64,000 nucleotides of DNA from Agaricus subrufescens (lineage: Eukaryota; Basidiomycota; Agaricomycetes; Agaricales; Agaricaceae), in NCBI GenBank assembly GCA_029945375.1, contig CM057068.1:804332-868331 (forward strand), written 5' to 3'. The position numbers and the translations under genes are program-made. Under the pieces are notes generated by a model. That model was not told the origin of the DNA and made no database searches. It was given only the letters and a program-made list of their open reading frames with translations. Shown here piece by piece: positions 21,247 through 33,599 of the stretch; the first letter of the stretch is position 1; each line of letters starts with the position of its first letter.

Positions 21247-22636
21247 CCAGCCCTTGTAGCCAGTGGGATACCCTATGAAAACACATTTTTCGTAGTGGGG
21301 CTGAAGAGAATCGTGTTTATCTCGCTGTATATGGACATAGGCAGTGCACCCCCATACTCAGAGGTGGGAAACATCGGGTTTTTGCTTATAGAACACTTGG
21401 AAGGGAGTAGAACCAGGGAGAGACCATGTAGGAAGCCTATTCCATACATGCACCATAGAAGAGATGCATTCACCCCAGAAACTTGGGGGCAATTTCAACT
21501 CAGAGAGCATGGCAGTGATCCTTTCACCCATAGTTCTGTTCGCCCTTTCAGCTAGACCGTTCTGTTGAGGCCTGTTGTGAGTAGAATGCCTTCTGTCAAT
21601 CCCACACTGTTCTGTGAAGGCCAGGAAGGCTTTAGACATGTATTCACCGCCTTTATTGTCCTGTAAAGCACACATTTTCACTCCTAGTTGGTTTTAAGCC
21701 CAAGATTTATAGATTTTGAACGCTTCAAAGGCCTCAGACTTGCTTTTCAGCAGATATACAGCCTGGAAACGCGTTGCGTGATCTATAAATGTGATCCAGT
21801 ACTTGTAGCCTGAGTGGGAAGCGACTGGAAGCGGTCTGTGAAGGTCTGAGTGTACCAGCTTGAGTGGAGATTGATTATGGCTGGTAGAGGAGGGGAAAGG
21901 AAGTGAATGCATGTTGCCAGCAAGGCAGGGCTCACATATAGGGTCAGGGGACACTTTAGAGTCGATTTTGAGGCCTGTAACAAGCTCCTTGTTCACCATA
22001 GACCTGACATCAGCATAATTATGGTGAATAAAGCGACGATGCCATAGGGAGAGGTCACAAGGGAGTGTAGAGACCGAAAAAACGGCCTCCGAGGTGAGAG
22101 TTGACCCATCTAGCTCAGCAGAGTTGTTTGGATGGATTGTAGCAGTGAAAAGCGTCATCCCCTTGCAGCAGAAGGCCATAGAGCGAGCAGAAATTGTGAT
22201 AATAAAGTTCTTGTGCTGTGCAAGATATAGACAGGACAGCAGATTACTCCAGAGAGCAGGAACATGTAAGACTCTAGTAAACTCGACCGCTCTAGCCACT
22301 TTTCCACTCAAAACTGGCTCAAAGACCACAGACCCCACCCCAGCAGAGTAAACAACTGAATTATCAGCTAAGCGGATGGGAATGCGATGGGGGGAGTAGG
22401 ATTTGAACCAATGCTTGTGGGGGGTCATATGAGAAGTGGCCCCTGTATCTGCAAGCCAGTGGAAGTCAGCATCGAGCTGCAGGGGGGTAGAGAGCAAAGG
22501 GGAAGAGGTAGGGGAGGGGGCACTTGCATTTCCAGCAAATTCTCGCACTCTCTGCGCTTTTTCGGCACCAGGAGTCGAGCTAGAGCTTCCAGAAGCAGTG
22601 GGGAAGTCATTGGAGCTGTCCTGGGCCTTGTTGGCC
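21247..22636 (-). pseudogene. copia C2 protease and integrase
   Basis: From 22548: REFAGNASAPSPT, WLADTGATSHMT, SVVYSAGVGSVVFEP, HHCC module (WHRRFIHHNYADVRSM..CEPCLAGN), FIDHATRF, then a stop (LKSWA*), then LQDNKGGEYMSKAF, NRPQQNGLAERANRT and HLRVWG cut by E5. The catalytic D-D-E contexts are all readable, but two frames are needed. Confidence 0.84.
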
Positions 22637-24800
22637 TTTTTTTTTTTTTTTTGTAATCAATGGCACCTCTCAGTGGACCTTCTATTAGACTAGCTATACA
22701 ACATCCAGTTAGATATTCTGGGCTTACTAGACTAATATGGATGCCTTAACGCGTATCCATTGGTGCGGGCCCCAAGACCGCTACAAAATCAAACCCTTAC
22801 AAGGGAGGGAAGGAAACATATCCGTGCAACGAGGTCAAGCGCTCAAAGAACCCAAACCAGTAACATAGGTAACACAGAAGAAACAAATAATGAAGCGGAA
22901 AACAGCACCGACCGTGATGAGCCGTAGCTCAAGCCAACATCCCAGCGAGTACCCACCCCGTATACAGAAACTTCGGTCTCCGGTTCCAGACATGGACAAG
23001 ATAGCAATATAGGAAAATGAATGGAAATGGTGGGTGCGAATACATCAGCTCCCAAAAGCGACCATGACAGCCCCTTACTTCTTTGATGTGAACTGGCAGT
23101 GTAGCCAGTCCTGGTCAAAGCAATTGTCCCAGAATGGACACGAAGTGTCCGTTGTGGAGTGCGCAGTCTTCTTCTTCTTGCTTGCAGAACAATTCACGCA
23201 GTGGTGGTCATCAGGATTGCACTTCATAGCAATTGTGGCCTGGACGTGCGAGTTGGCAGTGTGCAGACCCGCGCAATGTGGACATCATATGCCCTTTCAA
23301 TGGCACATGTCAGCATGATGACCCCACCTCTGGCACCAGGTGCAGAGGATGGAGCCGGGCTGGGGGGCAGCACCCCGGATTTGACAGTTTTGCCCTCCTA
23401 TGAGGACATGCTTACCAATGAAGTCCCGGGCAGTCCAGCCCGAGACAGAATCTTGAATGTCGACCCAAGCAACACAAGTGTTGGTGTGGCATGAAGTCCG
23501 CATGAATTGGACCATGTGTTTGACTTGTCAGGCAAGAGATTGTCTGACGGGGGAATGTTGCATAGCCTCAACAAAGGCAGTGTGCTGAGCAATGAGCCAT
23601 GTGGCAGGGGGAGCCAGGATGAGTGGTATGTTGATTATCTTCAAGTATGACGTGGAAGTGGGGGTGGCGGCCTGGAGCGGGACGAGGCTGTTGGGGTCAA
23701 TGAGGTGGCAAATGTGTCTGAGCACGCACGCAGATTCAGGATGGGATAGTACCCGGGAGGTGGTAATAAAGATGCCGGTACCTGAGTTGATGGAACTTTC
23801 CAGAATGACCTCGGACTTGAGGTCATCCTTGAGGTGGCAATTACACTCCATTAAGACTTCTGGAGTGATATTAATAGCTCAGATGGAAGATCCGGCTGGG
23901 GGGGTGACGTGGATGCCTTTCCAAGATGCGCCATGAGTGGTGTGCTTGCCCTTGCATGCTGGTGCATGCCTGGACACAGCAGGGGCAGTGGAGGGAGCTG
24001 GGGCCTTGGGGGAGGAGGGGAGGAGAGCCAGCCTGGCCTTGAGTGCGGACTTAGGAGGTGCTCGAACAGCTGCGGGCGCAGCCGGGGCACACTTCCGAGT
24101 TGCAGCAGGTTTAGGAGTGGATCCGGTTGGTGATTGGATCCTGACCTTCTTTGGCTGAGGTGCTGCAGCCTTGTGCTCAACCTTGGCCATCAGGGACTGG
24201 GGTCGAGACTTGGGAGCACTTGGAGTTGAAGGGAGAGGGGCGGATGGTTTGACTGGGGATGGAGGGGGCGGGCCAGTCTGTGCAATGATAATGGCCAACG
24301 CTTCCTCGAATGAGGTCGAGCCAGCCATGTTCTGGAACTCTAGCTGCTTGTAGGCAGGGGAGTTAAGGAGGTTGTAGATCAGGATCAGCAACTCCGAGGC
24401 GTAAGCCACGTAGTTGCTGCCTGGGGGAGTGGAGCGGACAAGGTCGGACGCGGTGGCCAACATCGATGTGAGGCAGTTCTTCTTCCCTGGCACTGCAGAG
24501 GGCAAGTAGGGATTGGGAGTCTTGGGGGTAGAGGGAGTGGCGGGGGCCTTGCCCTTGGCCGGAGTGTGCGGGCTCTGAGTTGCATACAACAACAGGGTCG
24601 TCGCCGATGCTTGCAAAGGGCCAGCAGGGGTGGGGGTGACTATGGTACAGTTGAATGCAGATCCGGCAGTACCTTTAGCTCGAAGATGTGACCGCATCTT
24701 TTCAAGACAGGTTGCCTTTGGTGTCATTGGGGTTTTGAGGACCACCGACTGTAAAAGCTCAGGGAGTGGCACATTGTCGTCTGTAGACCATGTCGGAACT
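22637..24800 (-). mobile_element. LINE E6, type-1 gag-only element, 5' end lost
   Basis: Poly-T at 22637-22652, CCATTGATTACA before the tail, type-1 3'UTR and ORF1 follow. Similarity ends at about 24800, close to the expected ORF1 start; the 5'UTR hairpin is missing and no TSD is seen. The copia on the left does not resume on the right, so sequence was lost or rearranged. Confidence 0.82.
23075..24797 (-). pseudogene. LINE E6 ORF1 (type-1 gag-like), decayed
   Basis: Readable from WSTDDNVPLPELLQ (compare NWETDSDDDSKLPP in E8) through the Pro/Ala linker, RRM-like part (LKSEVILESSI..SYLKIINIPLI), the knuckle CTWCQRWGHHADMC and the HCVNC...CPFW tail. At least two frame breaks (near 23880 and 23525) and a TGA after the first knuckle. 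Confidence 0.8.
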
Positions 24801-25141
24801 TTCCAAATTATATTATAATGTATACGTGACTTGATGGACCCTTATAAGGCCCTTATTAGCAAACGTGGTACCTGTTAATGCGTAATAATGGTCACTCATA
24901 CCATTATAAGAACGTGACAATATCTTTTATGTCATTATAATGGGCTTGCGTTACTGGATTTCGGCCCAATCTAGTAACGTGACCATTTTTTCACCTTATT
25001 AGCTCAACTCGAAACAGCAAATGACGCACCCTTTTAATGGCCTGATCCCTTTTTATCAGTAAGGGCTGTATTGATTAGGCATTAAAAGATCTGATCACCG
25101 ACGTATCTTACTCTCCACCCCAAGTTTTTTTTCTCGCTACC
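24801..25141. other. left flank of the Plavaka-type gene, repeat-rich
   Basis: About 340 bp without a gene. It holds several copies of CATTATAA/TTATAATG and of AACGTGAC/GTAACGTGACC in both orientations, of the sort found in subterminal regions of DNA transposons. No terminal inverted repeat could be paired, because the right side of this unit is truncated by LINE E11. Confidence 0.4.
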
Positions 25142-28100
25142 ATGGACCGCCATATTACTTGCGATATATGTCATAAGAAGATGACAAAAGGATATGGCAT
25201 GCACCGTAAGGCGTGTGAAAGGAAACAGCGCAATCACCAATACACTTTGCTTCACTCCACAACAATGCCAGAGGAAGCACCAGGTGTGTTACTTCATGAA
25301 AAAAATAACCCCCATGTCTGGATAGTCAACTATCTCATAGAACACGAAATTCTACAAGATGCTGCCCCTCCACAATTTGACACTTTGGTGATGATGTTAA
25401 GTTATCATCACTGATACGTCCACTAGCAAATTGACTTGCAATGTAGGGATGAACCAGATGTCTCCAAAACAAATGCGGCTGACGAAAATCTGTATCCTGA
25501 GAGGGGGGTACCTCTAGTAACTGCTAATAGTGAGTCATCTTTTGATCATTGCCATATCGGCATTGTATTGACTGAACAGCAGCTGGGCTTTACTATCCTT
25601 TGGGTGAGCAAATGGATGCAGTCCCCGACATTGATACTATCTACACCGAATTTCATCCTTCCTCTGGACTGAGCCCGAGAATCGTTCCACTTGAAGACTA
25701 TAACAGAAAATCCTTTCCCGATCTGGTCCCGGAAAATCGTCCTTGGGAACCATTCCGAACCCGGATTGATTTCGAAGCCCTTGAGCTTGCCATGGAAATC
25801 GGATTCAATCAAAGCCAACTCTCTCACTACATTGACATACTACATAGAGTGCAATCTCAGGCTACTAATCATGTTGAAGATGATAGATTCACAGTTAAAA
25901 GCGTGAAGGAGGGGATGACACTATGGGATCTCGCAGCACATCACCATGTCAAAGTATGCCATACTATTTTTGGATTATGTTCTTCTGGACGTTTGAAACT
26001 TATTTTCGTAGTTCAAATCAACAACAATCCGTCACCAGTACGGAAAAGAACACGAGCCTCGCAAATTTGAATTCAAATATCAAGACCCATGGGATTGGGC
26101 CCTACAGATCATCAAAGAACCAACATTACAAAACCACATTGTTTGGGATGCTGAAAAAAATTACCGGTGGACAGGAGAAATTTGGGAACGGTTCTATGAT
26201 GAGCCATGGTCGGGCAAGAGGTGGTGGAATGTCCAGGTGAGACCTTTCCCCAATACAGATGTATGCATCGTTTTCACTTTCAAAATGGCAGAGCATGCTC
26301 CCCGCATCTGCACCTAAGGGCTCAAAATTGATAAGTTTTATTTTTTACGCTGACAAGAGCAAGCTGTCATCGTTTGGTACAGCTATGGGCCACCCAATTG
26401 TAGCCCGGCTTGGTAATCTTCCAGTGGAGATACGGAATGTCGATGGACTACTAGGTGGAGGGTGCGTCGTGGGATGGTTACCTATTGTTGAGTCTTCACA
26501 CATTCTTAGTTTGACATAGCTTACATATATTATAAAGGTGAAAGATGAGAGTATGGAATCAGGGAAGACCGGCTTTGTTAACTTCAAAAATGCGATCTAT
26601 CACGAGGCATTCAAGGTCTTTCTTGAATGAATAATTCAGTATTCATATATTGGCTCAAATACAAAATGCGGTGATGATACACAACGTGTACTTTGGCCAT
26701 TTGTTCATATACTTTCCGCTGATTATGAAGAATTGTGAGTAGTGTCTTAATACGAGTGCTGTGTATTTGCTTGTAGCTGAGAACCAGGTATTCCTGCCAA
26801 CTGTACCATGTCATAAGTACAGCAATGGCACTGCTTCGTGGCGTCAATGGAAACTATCCTTGTCCTGTTTGTCTTGTACCGAGGGAGTCTCAGTGGGATT
26901 TGTCCCAGGACTTTACTTTGTGCACTAAAGACGATTCAAAACACCAATTTTTGAAGGCCATGGACGAAAAAACGTTGGAGAAACGGAATGATATCTTGAA
27001 AATGCGTAGCATCCGCCCTGTTGAAGTAAGTCATCTTCCTATTCTACTTTCTGGTCAATTGCTGTCAGATATATAGAATGCATTCTGGTCCGTCAACTTG
27101 ACGGATGTCCATTCCGCTATATCGTATGACTGTCTTCATTCTGACGACAATGGTCTATGGAAAGACCATTTCTTTCCTCTGTTCAAACTTCTTATCAAAG
27201 ATCTGGGACGCAAGAGTGCCACCGCTGTGGATAAATGGTCAGCGCTTTATGGCGACACTATCCTAATATGACATCTTATCCATATCTTAGTTTTGATTCG
27301 GTGCCCCGTTGGAGCGATCTGAACCATTTCAAGTTGGTTATGAACATTACTTTTAATGATGGGTCAAAAAATCGGGACATATCCAAGGTTGCTTTTCAGT
27401 TACCGCAATAGCAAGCCACTGACACCTATCTTTTGGTTTATAGATATTTTTATATGCCGCACAATCAGAACTTATGCATAAACTTGACTCAGAAGCATAT
27501 CATCTAATGCGCTGTCTCCGACATTACCTCAATGTGAGAATGTATGCCGACTTTGATTTACATACAGAAGCTACACTTTCTGCTGCTGAGAACGAACTTG
27601 GTGGAAAGTTTCATCCTGCTCTACTGGTACGTAGTAACTACAAATTATAGAATGCAAGAAACCTGTAGACTTGAATTCTCTAGCAATACCTCATGTTCAT
27701 CAAGGCCCCAGAAATAGCGGTTCCCCAAGGACAAGCCAATGTGCCAGTGAATCGGCAATCTAACTCTCAAAGTATCAACCTGCAGAAATCTTGGAACTTC
27801 CCGAAAATTCATCTTCGCAAGCACCTCATTCGTGATATACGTCAGAAGGGTGTTACTCGAAACTATAGCACTAAACCAAATGAAAAGATGCACAGTCCAA
27901 TTAGAAAGCTTTATCTCAGACAAACTAATTTTAAAGATGTCAATGATCAGGTGAGTATTGACTTAACTCTTTTGGTTTTGGCTGCTTGCGAACAATACAA
28001 ACCCTATCTAGATCCTGAATGCAAATCAGCATATCGCAGTAGCAGGAGTTATCCGCAGCAAAATAGACACCTTGGACAACTATAACAGTGCCCAAAACAT

Positions 28101-28895
28101 TGCAAACAGCTCGGTAGATGGTGTCGCTTCAGTGTTGACTGAAGTAGACCCTGAGGTTTCTGAAATGGGTATTGGTCCCTTTCAGATTGATACTCAATAT
28201 ACCAATTACAGAAAACTCGCATCGCCAAACCCTGCCTGTAGTCTTCAATCATTCCAGACTGCTCATCAGTCCGATCCAACTTTCCATTCATTTCTTGAAA
28301 AGCTCACAAGGTTCCTCAAGTGGCTGCTTCCTCAATGTGACGTTCCCATACACCAATGGAACTTTAGATTAGACCCTTCAATTCAAGTATGTGTTGGAAA
28401 TTTCATTTTGGGTACACATAATACTACTGACGCTGCATCTAGATAACAGAATACCAATATATCTGAGTTACATATACCTGCTCTGCTGATTGGGTTCTCA
28501 AGGTCGATCACTTACGTTGTAACCCCAATTTTTATGGGCACCCATGTTATGACTCAGTGATCGTCAATGGAGATCCTGACCCCTTCTGGGCACAGCTCCT
28601 TGCGCTTTTCTCAATCACAGTTAGCGGAGTTCAGCTTTCACTCGCATATGTGCAACCGTATGAGCCAATCTTTCAACATGAAAACCATACTGTTTCTGAT
28701 ATTGAACTCGAGCTTTTGAGGCTTCAAAAAAGGCCCTCAAAAGACGCAATGTTCATATCAATCTATTCTATTTTACGTGGCGCTGTTTTGATCCCATCAA
28801 GTGGAGATGGTATGGCTGGAGCTGGTGATTATTTTATCTTCAATCTTTTGGATTGTGATACATTTTTATGCTGTCGGGATGTTTTGCATAGGTAA
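25142..28895 (+). pseudogene. Plavaka-type (KDZ-like) DNA transposase, intron-rich, state uncertain
   Basis: N-terminal zinc finger CDICHKKM..HRKAC, then the fungal Plavaka-type order: PWEPFRTRIDFEALELA (25740), FKYQDPWDWALQII (26070), DKSKLSSFG..HPIVARLGNLPVEIRN (26350), GGGCVVGWLPI (26455), YPCPVCLVPRESQWDLS (26860), SYDCLHSDDNGLWKDHFFPLF (27120), SVPRWSDLNHFK (27300), KIHLRKHLIRDIRQKGVTRNYSTKPNEKMH (27810), RQTNFKDVNDQ (27920), VDHLRCNPNFYGHPCYDSV (28502). Several GT-AG introns rejoin these blocks, for example 25955-26012. The join near 25598 and the stretch at 26240-26340 need a frameshift or unseen intron, so it may be inactive. These proteins carry an RNase H-fold transposase core. Confidence 0.75.
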
Positions 28896-29517
28896 GTGCA
28901 TATCTCAGATTTGCTTTATTGTAATCACTTCTAACGGTTTCAGTCTTCAAACCCGGTGATCATAGTCTTTCATCAAAGTGCACATTGTGCATGCATGAAT
29001 CAAGAGAAGCCGGTATGACTATACCATGATCTGTTAACCATTACTATTGCTTATTACAGTATCAGATACTATATTCTGTAGTGATCATGCTGATCGAGTA
29101 ACATGTTGTAAACACGATTCAAATTTGTACCTAATAAGCCATCCATTCATGAGCGTAAAACCTCTGCACATGGTTTTGAAACAGGTGTGTGTGCTTCAAA
29201 TTGGGGCTTGGTTTTGTTCTCGGGAACATGGCTGTTGCGCCCATGTTGTGCACTCAATAGAGTTTAAGAGCTAATAGCATATCCGGTGAGTGATTATTAT
29301 CTTTGAATTGTTCAAGAACTGAGGACACGTTGAATGAGGACTGATAACTCATGCAAATGGATGACACCATCATGCATGATGCGCAAGAAGGCTCACATAC
29401 CAGATCAGATGTATAAAAGGTCAATGATAACAGTATGAGCCCAACAGTCTCTATCGCTTCTGCTGGCTCATAACTCGATTCCTCTGCTGTTAACATCCCA
29501 CAACCTTCCTCCTAGCA
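28896..29517. other. spacer between Plavaka-type transposase and accessory gene
   Basis: About 620 bp, AT-rich, no long ORF. It may hold the end of the transposase gene (terminal exons not recognised) and the promoter of the next gene. No TATA box stands out. Confidence 0.35.
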
Positions 29518-31249
29518 ATGGCCCATCGTCGTCCCACTCAACTGGCACCGCGTGCCGAAAGTCCTGATGGATCCAAAGACACCATTGATGTGGAAAGTCA
29601 TGACTCTCGATTACAGTCTGTAAGTATGACTATCTCACTGTGTGAATATACGACTTATTCAATTCAATATACAATATAGGGCCTCCTACATGCCCAGGCT
29701 GCACTTGATACTCTCAGTGAAGACAATTCACATCTTCGCCAGGAGAATGCCATGTTAAAGGCAAAGGTCTCCAGTGTGCCACGAAATTCTGCCAATGCAC
29801 ATGTGCCTTTTGCAGGACCTTTGACTGTCGAGGGTAAAAAGGAGCTTCAGAATGTTGCTAACCGATGGATGTACTTTGAGAATCCATGGATTTCACAGGC
29901 ACCTTTTGGAAAACCACGCCCCAATTTGAGCGAGTTACTACCTGCAAAGGATTGCTATGGCGATGATGCAGCTCTATTAAACCATCTTACAGAAACATTA
30001 TACCAGTATGTACCCATGAGATTCCACACTTTGATTGAGAATTTTGAGAGTTTCGGAAGCAATGTAGGGTTCTGTCTTCATCTCTGTCATATCTCATAAT
30101 TTCTCACGGCATGTTAAGTTCATCAGACAGGTCAAGAACCAGCGCTCCACCTCAATGTTCAGGCTTCGCTCCATTGCCTTGACCATCTTTCACGCGTACC
30201 CTGACATCCAGCCTGATGTTTGGAACTCAGCTGAAAGTCGGGGTGAAAGTCACAGGTGCCATGAATTATATTTAGTCAAGGATGAAGAGAGTGGCGAACT
30301 ACTTTTCAATGCTCTCCTAGCTCCTATTGTATATGCCAACAATGAAGTCAACATCAATGGTATTTTTCAAAATGAAGCACTCTTTTTGGTATGTTGTGAT
30401 TAGATATCATCTTATTGATTACATACATATGATTACTATCAGATCGGTATCTGCACTCTGTATGGGCCGACTGCCACTCATGAAGGCAAGTTTGCGAAGA
30501 ACAGTCTCGGAGTCAAATGGAAGAAGCACTCAGTTAGTGCTGGCTTTATTGCCTGGACATGCATAGCTGTGCGTATTCCTACCTGTTTCTAAATATACAT
30601 TAATGACAATGCCAACCACTAGGCAATTCATTTACTATCTAACGACTCTCCCTTTGAAGAAATTGGAAAGAAGACAGGCATCAACTATAGTGATGCATTC
30701 AACGAATACAAGCAACACATTGAGATTCATCAAGAGTCAGCCCTCTTCTGGAGTATTTTGGCAAAATGGAAACAGTGCCTCAAACTCGGGGTTGAGGGCA
30801 CCAGACAATCTGATGGCTATGAAGAATCTAATTCTGGGGGCTACCATAGAGTGACCGCACGTGCAGCATCACTTGATGCTGCATTGTCAAATGCGGCCGC
30901 TGGTCTATCAATCTCACAAGGTAAGTTCCCATCATCATTTCTTGATGGAAAACATAGCGTACTTATAGTAATTCATTAACAATAGTGCCGCATGCTTCTG
31001 GATCAAGAGAAACCTCCCAGAGCACTCCGTCCCTCAGCTCAGCTAGCGCAACTCATCACCAAGCTAATGTTTCCAGGGGACAAGTACCATCCACATCACT
31101 TTCCACCACCACTAGGACTTTACCTGACTTGACATCACTTTCTGCACGACAAGGCCCCACTCGACAAGGCCTTATTCGACAGGGCTCTGCTTTCATGATT
31201 TCGGTTCCCACACCTTCCAGTGGTGTCATCTCATTCAATCAGGGAGATG
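29518..31249 (+). pseudogene. conserved basidiomycete protein of unknown function, 3' truncated by LINE
   Basis: ATG at 29518 (MAHRRPTQLAPRAESPDG). Six exons are joined by short GT-AG introns (about 29624-29680, 30063-30119, 30391-30443, 30568-30623, 30921-30986). A short coiled coil (LLHAQAALDTLSEDNSHLRQENAMLKAK) is followed by ENPWISQAPFGKPRP, FRLRSIALTIFHAYPDIQ, LLAPIVYANNEVNINGIFQNEALFLIGICTLYGPTA and SAGFIAWTCIAAIHLLSNDSPFEEIGKKTGINYSDAFNEYKQ. I recognise this as a family of hypothetical agaricomycete proteins (DUF6698-like, low certainty) often found near such transposases. The Ser/Thr-rich C-terminus runs into LINE E11 at 31250. Possibly an accessory factor of the transposon. Confidence 0.6.
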
Positions 31250-31270
31250 ACTGTTGCTTCTTGACCTGTT

Positions 31271-31304
31271 ACCACTACCTTCCTCTTTTGGAAGTCTCAG
31301 TGGT
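31271..31304 (+). promoter_or_regulatory. LINE 5' hairpin, copy in E11
   Basis: ACCACT..CTTCC-TCTTTT-GGAAG..AGTGGT; full 6-bp outer and 5-bp inner stems in a third ORF1 subfamily. Confidence 0.75.
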
Positions 31305-31335
31305 CGTAGCATAGAAGTAGTATTCATCGTCCGAT

Positions 31336-32110
31336 ATGCCTCCCAAGCAATCTAAACGACCGTCCAAGCCTCCTGGCATGCCCCAGTCTATCTGGGATGC
31401 TGCTGAGGAGTTGATGCGTAGCAAGAACCCCCGACTTCCCGAGGGTTCGCCCAATCCTGCGACTATCGCATATGAGTATGGCCAGGAAGTCCCCCAGCAC
31501 ATACCCAAGCCCAAACCCTCTCCTCACCTCCCGAAGGAGTCCGTCCTCAAGATCTATCCAGAGTTTGCCGAGTATCTCTCCGACGACCTCTTTGTTGACA
31601 TCAAGAGTTGGGCTGATGCCCACTCAATCGCTCAATCGATGGGATTCCCTGTTCGACAGCCATTCCCTTCCCTCCCAGTGCAGCCGACAGCGTCTGGATC
31701 TTCCAGCGCTGCCCCTCCACCTTCCCCTTCCCCTTCCCCCTCTGCCTCTGGCCCCCCGGAGAATTGGGACGAAGAATCTGGCATGGAGCAGCAGTCAGTG
31801 CGCTCTGCCACCCCGGTCCCGGCCCCTACCCCGGTCCCCGAGCCTCAACCCACCATTGGTGCGGTTGATGTTCTTCGCTGGCTCTCTCAGAACAGAGAGA
31901 TATACAAAGACAGAGTCTTCATGGGCCACTTCGGCTTTGAGGCTCTCCATTCCCTCCTCGTCGCTGTTTCCTCCGGCGAGCACAAACTCACTGTTCTATC
32001 TAACGGTCATTCTATGTCCGCGGGATTAGAAGTCCTCGTCAAGAAGTTTGCCCCTACTTCTTCCCTACCCAAGGTGTCCATTCCTGGCAATGCCTCACCC
32101 CCCAGGAAGA
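31336..32110 (+). pseudogene. LINE E11 ORF1 N-terminal half (type-3 gag-like)
   Basis: ATG at 31336, MPPKQSKRPSKPPGMPQSIWDAAEELM. 258 codons open up to the C3 LTR; the frame then reads 22 LTR-encoded codons to a stop at 32178. The start MPPK resembles type-2 ORF1, while the rest is distinct: a Pro/Ser-rich linker with (CCTTCC)n repeats (31717-31742) and a helical segment (DVLRWLSQNREIYKDRVFMGHFGFEALHSLL) that aligns in position with the FLSMILTSLQVLLRD region of type-2. The zinc region is lost. Confidence 0.7.
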
Positions 32111-32410
32111 TGTTGGAAGTAGAACGTAGAGTTCACAGTGGCAATCCTAACGACGCTAGTATCGAGCGGATCGGATAAGAAATGAGCTAGTATTAGCACA
32201 GTTAATCTGTGGACAAGTATAAGAAGCTATAACAACAATACAAAGAGATTGCTCACCTGTGGACAAGTATAAGAAGCTAAAGACTTCTAAGTCGTCCACA
32301 GGCAAGTTCAACATGCGCTGACTAATCTGTCCGCTTTACTCTAAGTCGAGATATACTCAAAACAAATTGTCCAGTCACTCTAATAACTGAATGCTTGGGG
32401 CATTCTAACA
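32111..32410 (-). repeat. copia C3 3' LTR, subfamily A
   Basis: Reverse strand starts TGTTAGAATGCCCCAAGCAT at 32410 and ends TTCCAACA at 32111. Directly upstream on the minus strand is the polypurine tract GGATCAAGGGGGTG. About 300 bp, near-identical to the C4 LTRs apart from a short deletion. Confidence 0.9.
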
Positions 32411-32431
32411 CACCCCCTTGATCCAAGCAGT

Positions 32432-33184
32432 CTAGTGTCCAAGTCCCAATAGTGGGACAGCAAAATCAATCACCTTTGGTGCCACAGCCTTGGTCAGAAT
32501 GTCGGCCACTTGCTGATCAGTAGAAACATAGAGGGGATTGATGATTCCTTCTTCTACAGCCTCCCGGAGCCAGTAGAACCAAAGATCCAGGTGTTTCATG
32601 TGTCCGTGGTGCTCAGGATTCTTTGCCACACTGATTCCAGACTTGTTATCAACAAATAAAGTCGAAGCAAGTGTCTGGGGGTAGCCAAACTTGCTGAGAA
32701 TGTTCCTAGTCCACTTGATCTCCTTTCCAGCCTCAACAGCAGCCACAAACTTGGCCTCAGTGCTCGAGAGAGTCACAAAAGGCTGACGCTTTGAGGACCA
32801 GCCCACAGCAGCACCAGAGACAATGGTCACATATCCACCTGTAGCTCAACCTGTGGCCTTGCAGCCGCCATGAGAGGCATCAGAATAGGTGGTAAACAGT
32901 TCCCCAGAGTCACCACCTCTGTAGACAAGCTGGTAGTGCAGGGTGCCCTTCAAATAGCAAAGTAAATGCTTCACTGCAAGCCAATGGGCAGGAGCAGGGT
33001 TATGATTGAATCTCCCAAGGTAGGAGACAGCATAGGCAATGTTGGGACGAGTCATGGTGGTGAGATACTGCAGGGCACCTACAGCAGAGAGATAAGGAAC
33101 TGATTTCATCTCAGCCTGCTCCCTGAGAGAGGGCACAATGTCGGAGAGCTCAGAACCTGGTGCAAGTGGGGTGGAAAGGGAGTT
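32432..33184 (-). pseudogene. copia C3 RNase H domain
   Basis: ALQYLTTMTRPNIAYAVSYLGRF, TTYSDASHGGCKATG, a TGA at the place of Gln in C4, then LSSTEAKFVAAVEAGKEIKW and FVDNKSGISVAKNPEHHGHMKHLDL..VADILTKA, ending DFAVPLLGLGH and a stop 22 bases before the LTR. RNase H acidic residues (SDAS, STEA, VDNKS) are present; A-E-A-E becomes AEAK. Interrupted at 33184 by E7. Confidence 0.85.
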
Positions 33185-33599
33185 TTTTTTTTTTTTTTTT
33201 TTCAACGGCACCTCTCGGTGGACCTTCTATTCAAGTAGCTATACGACATCCAGGTAGATAATCTGGGCATACTACAAGAATACGGATGCCATGACGCGTA
33301 TCCAAAGTTGAAAAAACATTAAGCCCCGAGCAACAAAAATTTTACGTATCCGGCGGAAAAGACATCGCCTCGAGGAGAGAAAAGAAAAAGCAAATCATAA
33401 AGGAAAAAGAAATGATAAGTCCATACATAATAAGATGGGCGAAACGAGTCTAGGCTCAGCAAACACAAACCACCTACATATTGACTTGGATACAGCCCCG
33501 ATTTTCAAGACAGGCCGGTTCACGATCGCGGACGAGGTAGCGAAGGGGAAATGATGGGTACCGAACAGCGCGCGCTCCCGAAATAAGACATGACTCTTA

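Larger units (their letters stand above)
17333..22636 (-). mobile_element. copia element C2, internal part, with three nested inserts
   Basis: Minus-strand gag C-terminus, protease, integrase, linker and RT. Interrupted by the tRNA-bearing LTR-like element (18556-18803), LINE E5 (19128-21231) and cut at the gag side by LINE E6 (from 22637). No intact LTR; the partial LTR at 17178-17332 inserted into its RT end. Confidence 0.85.
31250..32110 (+). mobile_element. LINE E11, 5' part, type-3
   Basis: GCTTCTTGACC box and hairpin (31271-31304) followed by an ORF1 start at 31336. The element is cut at 32110 by the LTR of copia C3 and does not resume in the window. It interrupts the 3' end of the preceding gene. 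Confidence 0.8.

Noticed and set aside
29254..29496. 80-codon minus-strand ORF between the Plavaka-type gene and the accessory gene
   Set aside because: No recognisable motif, AT-rich spacer, no splice or start support.
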